A stretch of DNA of 64,000 nucleotides from Phytopythium helicoides (lineage: Eukaryota > Oomycota > Peronosporomycetes > Pythiales > Pythiaceae): positions 372,001 to 436,000 of the forward strand of contig JANFNE010000016.1 of the NCBI GenBank assembly GCA_024867545.1, given 5' to 3'. The position numbers were made by a program, and so were the translations under genes. This document shows positions 52,962 through 62,321 of the stretch, piece by piece; positions within the stretch are counted from its first letter, which is position 1; each line of letters opens with the position of its first letter. The notes under the pieces are model-generated. The model worked only from the letters and a program-made list of their open reading frames with translations, was not told where the DNA came from and did not search any database.

Positions 52962-55900
52962 ATGGCGACGCCCACGCGACGCGTCCCCTTCAGCCTCTGC
53001 GTCTTCGACTCTATACGCGCAACAGGCTCCGCTGTCTTTCGAGCGACCTCCGCGGACGTCATCCGGCTGCGCGCCACCATCAAGGAAATGTTCCCCAAGG
53101 TGCTCAAGAACGTGCGACCGCAGGACATTGAGGTGTTTCCTCCGGGGAGTAAACCGAACGGAGACGATGCAACACCGCTGCGAGACCGCTCCGACATCAC
53201 CGTGTACGGAGCCAGCAAGAAGGCGCCAATGGTCGTCGTCGTGAGAGAGCACCATCGAGGTACTCGTGTCAGTAGCGGACAGGTTGGCGATCTGGGCTCT
53301 ATCGTCAGAAGGTCCTCAAGCGATACAGACGAAGACGAAGACGAAGACGGAGGTGCGGAGAGGGATGTGACGATGACTGAAGATCGCATTGCCGTGCGTT
53401 TTGAATCGATTCCTCAAACGAGTGGTGAACGCCAACGGAGCGATAGCTTGCAGGAAACAGAATCCAAAGAAGACGACAGAGACAGAACGACCGACGTGAG
53501 CATGGCTGATGTCCAGGCTGTGACGCGTAGCTGTGAGGCTGGTCAGCTCTTCGATCTGTGCACAACTGGCAGTGACCATACGGTGAATCGCGGAACCGAA
53601 GGCATGAAAGGGTCGAAAACGTTGGACTCGGTGAGCGCAGTGAGTAGCCCTCATCCCCCACCTCAAGCGAGCGATGGGTGTAGCAGCAATACGATGTCGT
53701 TCAGCTCGATGGGTCGGTCACCCGAAGAAGCAGCGCAACTCTCACACAGCATCAATGAAAATTACACCACTGCGATTGACCAAGCGGCAAGTTCAAGGGA
53801 GGAGATCATCAAGATGCGCGTGGACGAGACTCTGGACTTGATGAATGAGATGATGTTGGATCCTAACGCCGTGTGCTCTGTATCGTACGAATTCATGGAT
53901 CCTCTTTTGCGACTGCCGATCCCTGGTCAGGCAGAGATCAACAAGCAGGTAGAATCCTGCTACCAGGAAATCATCAACAACCACCGCCAACCTCAACCTC
54001 GACCTCGACCAAGTAGTGCAGTCGTCAAGATCCCGGTCTGTATCGCTTCGGACTGGCTGAGGGAAAACCCGATGCTGAAGGAAAGCTATCGGGTCGTGAA
54101 AGAGGTGATGAAGCTTCCGAATGTTCTTCGAGTGATCCCATACGGGTTTCATAAAGGCTACAAGTGGATCTACAGGTCAATGCCTATCGAGGCGAAATTT
54201 TGCTGGCGGCTGCTCTGTCACTTTTTCCTCGAAGACAACTCTAGACTCGAGGACCCATACACGTTTGAGGAGTATTTGTCCGACGATGCGTATGAGATGA
54301 CGTTTGAGATCGCGATGCGAGTCATCGAGAAGAAGCTGGAGCAACTACAAGCCAGTGGAGCGTCCTCGCTTGAGTGTGGACAACTCGTCCACCTCTGCAT
54401 CGGGGTGTCAGTGCTGCAGATGGATATTGAAGATAGGGTCTACGGCAGCGATCCATCTTGGTGTGAATCGCAACAGTTGCTGGACGCGGTTGGGAACTAT
54501 ATGATCTCTGCCACGGAATCATCCGTGGTTGTGTTGCCGATGTTTATAGGGGATGGATGGGTGGGGTCTTGTGCTTCACGTTCGCTTCGGTACTCGACGG
54601 TGCAGCTTATCTATCCATCATTGACGACGAAGCAGACATTCGAGATGATTCGTGATCATGAAGACCTCGCGATTATTCTCCAGTATCCGACTTTGTGTCG
54701 TGCCATTGTTGACTTTGGTGGTGATTGGGACTGGCTGCGTGAGTTCTTGACTCCGGTCGCAAAGTTGAAAAGTCTCCCACGCCGTTTGTTGAGGGAAGAC
54801 ATTGAAGCCATCCCTGTCCATGGCTTCATCTATCGCCGAGTCGGAGCAAAGCTAGGTTTGGATCAACTTGATTGCGCGAAAGTGGTTGCGCGTGCCATTA
54901 CGAACCGAAGAAGTATTTTGCAGAGTTGTCTTCAAGATGAAGCTGCTTGGTCCCATGCCGTCAAGAACATGTTTTGGAAGAACAAAGACGACTGTGCTAT
55001 CAACCATTTCCCACAGGGACCTCCTTTAATCATGGCGAAGCTATTCGTCGATTTGGATGCCAATGTAGAACCTCGACACGTCAGTCGATATCTAGTAGCC
55101 TCGTTGAAGCTACTCTGGTCGCGCGTCACCTGGAACTTGTTTCAGACGCAGGCTGCACGATCATGGCAGGTATTTGGCGGGTACTTCTATGCCGTAAAAA
55201 TCAACGCACTTCTTCTTCTGGGGTACGAAGAAGTTACTCTGGGTGACCTGTTCGCTGGTGCCACCATGGACAAAGAGCTCTCCAACCTCAAAGTCACCCT
55301 CATGCCGATGGATGTGTATCGCTCCCTCAACAAGTTTGGCTATCCAAAGCCAAATCGAAGAGACAACATTGACCGGTCCCGCGTTCCTTTATCAGCGTGG
55401 GAATCTGGAGGCTGGGTTGTTGTGGAGGACTACGGTCTCGGTGGAGGCGTCAATACTTTCTTTGTCTTGCACGTGGCAGGATCGGACGAGAAGATCGTCA
55501 TTCTCGATCAGCGGAGCCTCAATGCCAAACTCCCACAAGAAATGTCATCACCACGAGACGAACAAGTTTCGGCAAGTCATGTTCCAGATGCAGTGACACA
55601 ACTCGGGTGCACTGTCATTCGCGGGTTCGTGAACTGTCCAGCCGCACCGATGCATGTCGCTGAATTCAAGAGCTTTACTGTCACAGAGAGTGAGAGCGAT
55701 CAGTTTCATGGACCCATGGTCGCGAATCCAGCGTCTTCTCCGATACCAGCACCAGGTGTGATATACCCCTACGCGTTGCCTATTCGTGGACTCTTGCCGA
55801 GTGATCGAGTGGTGACTCAAGAGTATCGTCCAGAGAGTACTGTTGATAACGACTGCTTGTCACCCACGAGTATACTCGAGATCATCGAGGCTGACATGGT

Positions 55901-57797
55901 TGACCAGAATCGGATATGCTGTGGTCTCCCAGTGCTCACAGACGATGATCTGAGTTTTCCTTTGGTCGGCAGAGATGCTGCCGTGAGCGAAGCTGTAGAA
56001 TGTTTTGAGCGGATCCTGTTTGCAAAAAAAGATGCAATGGTGGAAGACGAGACTTCCAAGCCGATCTCGATTCCCGTGTGTGCTGGGATGCCAGGCATCG
56101 GCAAGTCGAGAATGCTCGAGCACGGAAAAAACATTCTAGCAAGCAACATGGGACTTCCAAATGTCCTCAGCGTCATCGTCGAGTATTCACTGGGGTCGTT
56201 TCCAAACTCAGTGAAGTCAACAATGAGCTTTGAGGCATCGTTCTCATGGCGACTGTTATACTGCTTCTTCCTTCAAGGCAATTGTTCGTTCAGTTTACGC
56301 AAGTGGCTGGAGACGCGACTGCCAGCAAATGCGAATGAGTTGACATTTGCGATGAGTGTGGAGATTATCAACGAGAAGCTGAAGAGTATGCGGGAGGTTG
56401 ATGTGGGATGTGTTGGTACAGGTCGCAACCTGAGTCGACCATTTCACCTGCTCCTCGGTGTCGACCAGCTGGAAAATGTCGAGCGAGTGGGGTGCGAGCA
56501 ACGCACTGATACTTCAAGTATTCAAGACCTACTCGCCATGCTTGGATCACAACCCACCCTCTTCTTGTCAGACCTGATTATCTTCCCTATGCTTGCGAGC
56601 AGGAAGCTGCAGAGGGTGGACATGTCGACTTCGTATCCTGTTTCATCGTTCGTCGCGAGCTTCTTGACACTACAGCCACTATCCGTTCACCAATCCCGCG
56701 CTATGATAGCACGAGACGAACGTGGTATCGCTATTTGTAAGCGATGGGGGTTCAAAACGGTGATATTACGCCTCAGTGGCATCCCGCAATGGATCGCACA
56801 CTTCGCGCGGTGGACGATGAATAAAGCCCATCGATCGTATGATTGCGACGAAGGTCTGACAGCGTGTCTGTGGACTCATGTGAGGCCGTATCTCGGTGCA
56901 CTGGCACCCTGTGAACGACTCCAACTGGCGGGATATGCTGTATCTGGGTGGCGTGTTCGTCCGAATGAGCAGTTCAACAGCCTTTGGACGTGGACTCAAC
57001 TGCAGGAAGCATTGATTTGCTCGTTGCATCGCATTGAAGAGGAGGATGTTGATTATCAAGTGCGCGTCCCGTACGCACTATTGGTGGATCTAGCTACGCA
57101 GTATACCTGTCATGTGCCAGACTCCACGAAAGGCTTCTTAGACGCACTGAGAAACATCTACGACCACATCGATCGGAACTTTTATGATGAATGTCGTGAT
57201 CCCATTGACACATGGCGAACGTTTGGTGCGTACTTTTATGCGGTCAAGATCAATGCACTCCTCGCTATCGGCAAGTCACAAATCTCCCTCGACGTCCTCT
57301 TTGACGGTACACGAATGGCAGACGAGCTGCGCACTATCCGGGTTGAGCTAAAGCCGATGGTGGTGCTGGTTGCTCGGGATATAGACGGAGAGGAGTCGAC
57401 GACGTTTTCGACAGAGTTTGGTGAGACGATTGAAGTCTGCGATTGGGATACCAAGGGAGCCATCGTTCAAGAGGTGTGGGACGAAGAGGATGATGAAGGA
57501 ACCGACGCCTTTTTCTCCTTGCGCGTTGTTGGATCAGAAGAAAACATCTTGATATTTGATCGACGAACATACACCATCGATTTCAGCACGCCGCTCACCA
57601 ACGGACGATCTCTGTCTAGTGTTCCGACGTTGCTGCAGGGACGAAAAGGCCGGTTGATTCGTGTCGTTTTTAGCTCGGTCGCTGCTGGGAATCCCGAAGT
57701 CGTCCCGATGGACAGTATACTCGTGCAAGAAGGCCACAGCGCACGATTCCACGCCGCGTTTTGGAATCACCGTGCGTGTTCGCCAGACGAGTATTGA
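52962..57797 (+). CDS. Crinkler-like dual NTPase/REase-like protein, copy 3 (intact, 1,611 aa)
   Basis: Same architecture as copy 2, including the intact Walker A GMPGIGKS in module 2 and the same REase-like segments. Differences are scattered but two are dense. Bases 54820-54880 encode IPVHGFIYRRVGAKLGLDQL where copies 1-2 have IPVDDIFGYREERTMEGLDH. Bases 55025-55040 encode IMAK for VLTD. Both patches are in the first module between the NTPase-like and REase-like parts and suggest conversion from a relative or positive selection. The GT repeat after the stop is short (57806-57826). The next gene, copy 4, is convergent and ends 56 bp away. Confidence 0.75.
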   Translation: MATPTRRVPFSLCVFDSIRATGSAVFRATSADVIRLRATIKEMFPKVLKNVRPQDIEVFPPGSKPNGDDATPLRDRSDITVYGASKKAPMVVVVREHHRGTRVSSGQVGDLGSIVRRSSSDTDEDEDEDGGAERDVTMTEDRIAVRFESIPQTSGERQRSDSLQETESKEDDRDRTTDVSMADVQAVTRSCEAGQLFDLCTTGSDHTVNRGTEGMKGSKTLDSVSAVSSPHPPPQASDGCSSNTMSFSSMGRSPEEAAQLSHSINENYTTAIDQAASSREEIIKMRVDETLDLMNEMMLDPNAVCSVSYEFMDPLLRLPIPGQAEINKQVESCYQEIINNHRQPQPRPRPSSAVVKIPVCIASDWLRENPMLKESYRVVKEVMKLPNVLRVIPYGFHKGYKWIYRSMPIEAKFCWRLLCHFFLEDNSRLEDPYTFEEYLSDDAYEMTFEIAMRVIEKKLEQLQASGASSLECGQLVHLCIGVSVLQMDIEDRVYGSDPSWCESQQLLDAVGNYMISATESSVVVLPMFIGDGWVGSCASRSLRYSTVQLIYPSLTTKQTFEMIRDHEDLAIILQYPTLCRAIVDFGGDWDWLREFLTPVAKLKSLPRRLLREDIEAIPVHGFIYRRVGAKLGLDQLDCAKVVARAITNRRSILQSCLQDEAAWSHAVKNMFWKNKDDCAINHFPQGPPLIMAKLFVDLDANVEPRHVSRYLVASLKLLWSRVTWNLFQTQAARSWQVFGGYFYAVKINALLLLGYEEVTLGDLFAGATMDKELSNLKVTLMPMDVYRSLNKFGYPKPNRRDNIDRSRVPLSAWESGGWVVVEDYGLGGGVNTFFVLHVAGSDEKIVILDQRSLNAKLPQEMSSPRDEQVSASHVPDAVTQLGCTVIRGFVNCPAAPMHVAEFKSFTVTESESDQFHGPMVANPASSPIPAPGVIYPYALPIRGLLPSDRVVTQEYRPESTVDNDCLSPTSILEIIEADMVDQNRICCGLPVLTDDDLSFPLVGRDAAVSEAVECFERILFAKKDAMVEDETSKPISIPVCAGMPGIGKSRMLEHGKNILASNMGLPNVLSVIVEYSLGSFPNSVKSTMSFEASFSWRLLYCFFLQGNCSFSLRKWLETRLPANANELTFAMSVEIINEKLKSMREVDVGCVGTGRNLSRPFHLLLGVDQLENVERVGCEQRTDTSSIQDLLAMLGSQPTLFLSDLIIFPMLASRKLQRVDMSTSYPVSSFVASFLTLQPLSVHQSRAMIARDERGIAICKRWGFKTVILRLSGIPQWIAHFARWTMNKAHRSYDCDEGLTACLWTHVRPYLGALAPCERLQLAGYAVSGWRVRPNEQFNSLWTWTQLQEALICSLHRIEEEDVDYQVRVPYALLVDLATQYTCHVPDSTKGFLDALRNIYDHIDRNFYDECRDPIDTWRTFGAYFYAVKINALLAIGKSQISLDVLFDGTRMADELRTIRVELKPMVVLVARDIDGEESTTFSTEFGETIEVCDWDTKGAIVQEVWDEEDDEGTDAFFSLRVVGSEENILIFDRRTYTIDFSTPLTNGRSLSSVPTLLQGRKGRLIRVVFSSVAAGNPEVVPMDSILVQEGHSARFHAAFWNHRACSPDEY

Positions 57798-57852
57798 GGG
57801 TTGATGTGTGTGTGTGTGTGTGTGTATTTCGCTTCTCAAGCTGGAAGGGAAC

Positions 57853-60077
57853 TTATGAGGTGAATCGCACAGCGGAAGGGACCCAATCGGCCATCTTAAT
57901 GTTGCTTTTGTGAGCTGTCTTTTGCGGTTGGTTGTTGTTGTTGTGTCGTGCGTTAATCCCATCTATACATGCTGTGAGTTCGTTGATCGATTCGAATACG
58001 GAGTTGATGTTGTTTCGTCTCGACATGATCTCATTGATCAGCTCGCTGACGCGAATTCTGTTGCCACTAAACAAGGTTTGTAGAGTCGATGCGTTTACAT
58101 CATTGATGGCAATTGTATATCCGACTGCTGGGTGCATTGTGAACATGCCGTAGAAAGCAGGTATTTGTTGTCGCGCAACAACAATCCCTTTTGCTGGTAT
58201 ATCGTTTAGTTTCAGGTTGACTGGAGCGGAACTTGCCATTAAGACGCCAATAGAGACATCAAATCCTCTTGGACCGCTGTTGATGGCTTCCGCCAACACG
58301 GTATTAATGTAAACCTTGCCTTTTTTTGAGTGAATCAACTTGTGCTGATCGACAATGAGGATAAATTGGCATTGGTCGTGGCTCAATGTCCCGTCACTAC
58401 AATTGCTGGTGACATGAAGAGTGAAGATGATATCCAAACCCTGGCCGCCGACTCCGTTCAGCACGATGTGACTGCCCACACGCCAATTGATTTGTTGAAA
58501 TCTATTGCCCTGCTCTCCAACTGTCTCTGGTGCATCACGTCCAAGCTTTTCACAACTCTGCACGACCTGAACAGGAACCAACATGACCTGGAGAGATTGA
58601 ATCGAGGAGTCTATCAGAGCTCCATTCCAAATTCTGGAGATAGATGACTTTGGACCCTCAGTTAGAAGGATAGAGTTGATTCGGATTGCATAATGATATG
58701 CTCCGACCGCTTCCCAGTTGCTCCAGTCAAGCTTAGCGCTGCAGTTCAAGTCGACATCAAAGTACAGACTCCAAATGGCATCAGCAAACGCTCGCTCCAA
58801 AGTATCGGGGCTAAAAGATTTGCGGTGCATCGCAACATTGATCAGGAGTAAATACGGGATTTGGACTTTATACCCCAGTGATCCTGAGCCTGCGGCAACG
58901 AGCCTGCACCACGATAACTTTTCCATTTTTGGCCATTCCATTTCATTCCTGACAACACCTTCATCTGTAACTAAAGATTCAGATACAGCAAACGCGGCGA
59001 CACGAACTCTTTCACTCAAGGTTCCAACACTGTTATAGCAGCGCACGCATCGCATTCGAACCTCCCCAAAGACCTCAGCAACCATTTTGGTCCCTGGGAT
59101 TGGATTGTCTGGCTGGTCGATCAAGCGTTGATTTTCAACCGATGTGAGATAATCGACAATATGACCAGGTATACGGTCAATGAAGAAAAGGTGGCGATGG
59201 ACCATCTCCAACCTGTGAAAGACACCAAAGTGTTGAAGCAAGCATGAAGTCTCTTTCTCGTCCCAATAAGGTAAACCCAAGAGTGTCACGCTGGTATTCT
59301 TGATTGCATCCTTGCAAGAGTCCGAGCCTCCTGCCAGCATCGGCACCAAGCGTAGACTGTTCGATTTGTTAATCAAGCCTTCCATCACGCCTCTAATTGA
59401 AGTTACCAGCGTTGTGAACGGTGTCGAATCACTGGGTATAGACGACCGAATGTTTTCGATAGAATCAACACCAACGAACAGAAGCTGGCAATTCGTCTCC
59501 TCGGCGATAATGCTCACCACGTCAGACAATTTCAACTTGTCGGCTTCAGTTGGCTTCTCTTTGATAAACCACTCGCCGAAATTGCTCGCCGCGCTGTTCC
59601 CTTCAGAAAGACGTGGTATGCCAAGCGCCAAGCAAATTCTGCCTCTACAGACAGATTAATCTTGGCACTACTTTCTGCGTCGAAGTTGACAATGACGCTA
59701 TCCAGGTCTGCCGTACTCTTGAGCTTACCTGCCACCTCTTCGAGCAAGCGCGTCTTCCCTAGACCGGAAATCCCACAACACACGGGGATTGTCCCTACAC
59801 CATTTGAACCGAGCGCGCTGATCATCCCTTGACAGCAGCTGACCGCAGCTTCCAGTGCAGCTTCTCTCCCTATAAGGGGGATCGCACGAGCCGCTTCGTC
59901 GAGTTGATGCGGGTTGGAGCAAATGCTGTCCGACCTCCGCTCCTTCTTGATGAGGTCGAGTACAGTCTGGGGAGATAGAAACTCGCTTCGCCTGAGCTTG
60001 CCCGAACGAAGTTCGCTAGAATCCGCGATTGCCCTCGGGCGCTTCACAGAGGAAAGAGGTGCGTTGGCGTCCACCAT
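57853..60077 (-). CDS. Diverged single-module NTPase/REase-like relative (copy 4), one frame break
   Basis: In inverted orientation to the array. It starts MVDANAPLSSVKRPR at 60077 with a basic, NLS-like segment and no header. Then RAIPLIGREAALEAAV precedes the Walker A GISGLGKTRLLEE, and EFAWRLAYHVFLKG parallels FSWRLLYCFFLQG of the array proteins. Near 59590 the frame shifts. The rest (57853-59590) continues with LLFVGVDSIENIR, WEAVGAYHYAIRINSILL, GLDIIFTLHV and IVDQHK, then PAFYGMFTMHPAVGY. It keeps Asp and the Lys of DQHK that the array copies have lost (DQRS, DRRT). A fragment of this gene lies in both array spacers. Confidence 0.7.
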
Positions 60078-60431
60078 TGTCGATCGTGAGCAAAGCGTCG
60101 AGACACAAGTGAAGAGAAGCATCCGCTCGCACTGAAGCAGCGGATTCGATCTGGTGACGCAGAGTATCCATTCCATCTTCTCAAGAGTGGTACATGTACT
60201 GTACTTTTGCAGATGGAGGGACTTCAACTTGTTGCAACCACTTGACGGGTCCCGCACGCGAATGAAAATGAGCAACTTACGAATTCAAAGTCCCAGCATT
60301 ATCCACGAAGCAACCATGAGCCACCAACCAAGCTCTCCAGCTTGGACGAGCGCACAACCACTCCCTCTCTCTCTCTCTCTCTCTCCTCTACGTCCCTACC
60401 TACCAATATGGCGAAACCACTTCATAGCACG
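60078..60431. other. Interval between copy 4 and NOB1
   Basis: About 350 bp with a CT repeat near 60364-60386. It contains the promoter of copy 4 (minus strand) and follows the NOB1 stop. No gene seen. Confidence 0.45.
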
Positions 60432-61951
60432 CTAGTTGCGCTTCTTCTTGCCTCGGCGCTCGCGACCCTTCTGCGCGTTCGGATTCATTCGACCGTAGCC
60501 GACCGTGATGCTTGTCTGCCTCTCGGCCTTGACGCCCAGATCATGCGCGACGTTCTCACCGAAAGCGCTCTGCATGACTTTCTTGTGCTGCCGCTGGCGC
60601 TGACCCCAAATACCCATCATGAGCTGGTCCTCGCGGAGAAGAAGGTCTCCCTGACGACCGCCCTTCGGCTTTGGCAATGAGTACTTGGTGCCCAGCAATT
60701 TTGCGGGACGATTAGCGCGGGTGTAGAACGTCATTTGACCGTCCTGACCGATGCTGTACGATACGCGCTCCATCGTGTTGTTGCCACACTTAGGGCAAAA
60801 GATCCGATCCATCTCCGTCGAAGTCGTAAAGCACGCAATGCACTTGAGGATCCACTGCTTGACGCGCTTGATGACCATGCCTTCCGACGACAGCAATCGG
60901 AGCCCAATCTGCAGCAGCACGTTCTGCATGGAAAAGTCCGTCGTGATGCACGCGACCTTGATGCGCGACGAGATCTCCTCCACACCTTTACCGTCACCGA
61001 ACGGAGACTCAACAAACTTCTTTGCGTTGTCGTAGTTGATCCAGTTCTTGCCATCATCCTCGAGCGCGCCAGCGTTGCTGGATGCGCCGAATCCGCCGAG
61101 AATTCGAGACTTGACATCGGCGTTTCGGATCTCTTCGCTGATGACAGGCTCAGCCACAGGTTGTTGCTCAGCTTCACTAGCCTTCTCTGCAGCCGACTCG
61201 TCCTTGATGTGGACGAACTGGCACTCATCTCCGAACTTGCATCCGTTGGCTGTGTTGAAATAACGGCAGGGAATGTCCACCTTCTTGACATCCTCCTGGT
61301 CGGTGCGCGCGCTTTCGTCGTGCAGGAACTTGCAGTCCTTGCCGAACTTGCAGCCCATGGCCGAGGCAAAGTACTTGCACGGAATGGTAGGGGCCTGCCC
61401 AATGATCTTGCCGTTGGCGCCGCGTGTGAGCGTCTGCGACGTCTCGGGGCTCGTCTTGAGGTGCGCGTCGCCGTTGGCCTCCACTTCCAGCATGTAGGCG
61501 AGCGCCATGACGCGCAGGTCCGTGAGCGACAGGTACGCGAAGTCACCCGTCTTGCGCGAGAAGTTGACAACGGCGCTCATGGCCTCGGCCGATGGCTCGC
61601 GCGTCTGCAGCTCGAACGGCAGTCGCTCCAGCAGCGCGCGCGCCTTCTTGTCACGGATCTCGCTCAGCACGTCTGGCACGGTCCAGAAGTTCTGCCAGCC
61701 ATCCCTATGAGCCCCACCGGCCTCCTAAACGCAGCAGCAGCATCGAGCGAACGCACCTCGGCGAGCGAGGCCAGGTCGGTGCCCTTGATGATGGCGCCAG
61801 AGTCCACGACCAGGTGCTGCACCTTCCTCTGGCTCTGGCGTGGGCTAGAGGGCGAATTGAGCGACGCGCCCGCCACCGCCGTCACCAGCGCGGCCTCCTG
61901 CGTGTCCTGCGCATGCTCCGCAGGCGCCTGCGGCTGCTGCTCGTCGCTCAT
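60432..61951 (-). CDS. NOB1: NOB1, 20S pre-rRNA endonuclease, with two extra CCCH zinc fingers
   Basis: NOB1 cuts 20S pre-rRNA at the 18S 3-prime end in the cytoplasm. Exons 61757-61951 (MSDEQQPQ start) and 60432-61691, with a 65-bp GT-AG intron, give 484 residues. The PIN domain shows HLVVDSGAIIKG, then TVPDVLSEIRDKKARALLE and NFSRKTGDFAYLSLTDLRVMA (catalytic acids). Between the two PIN parts are two C-x8-C-x5-C-x3-H fingers (IPCKYFASAMGCKFG; IPCRYFNTANGCKFG), which yeast and human NOB1 lack. ACITTDFSMQNVLLQIGL closes the PIN domain. The zinc ribbon is CIACF then CPKCGN. The tail is basic (KGRERRGKKKRN). Copies of its 3-prime part lie in the array spacers. Confidence 0.93.
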
Positions 61952-62321
61952 GGCCGTCACCACGCGCCCGTCACCTGCCGCGAATGGTCGAATGGGCCGC
62001 GTCCTTTCTCGGGCGGTTCCTTTGCCAATCAATGACTTCTGTCCAATCAGCGGCGTGGATTTGATTTTCCTCCAATCCTATCGAGAAGAAGCAGCTTCGT
62101 CCATGCAGCCGACCAGCTGGTCGTACACCGACCAACCTCCCCCCACACGGTGGCGCTTTCTATTCTTTCACCCCTCCTCTCCGGTAGAAAAATCCCAACG
62201 TGGGTATTTGAAGGCCCGTCGCGCGGCGCAAAGATCGCGGATCGAGCCACAACGGGAGAAGCAGCGCCAAGAAGCGAAGCGACTCGACCTCCAAGGCGCC
62301 AGAGCGGCCGCGAGCGACAGC
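61952..62321. promoter_or_regulatory. Divergent promoter of NOB1 and VMA1 with CCAAT boxes
   Basis: 370 bp between the start codons. CCAAT occurs at 62025 (CCAATCA), 62043 (CCAATCA) and 62072, all in the plus orientation and about 250-300 bp upstream of the V-ATPase start. These are NF-Y-type sites by sequence. No TATA box seen. Confidence 0.6.
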
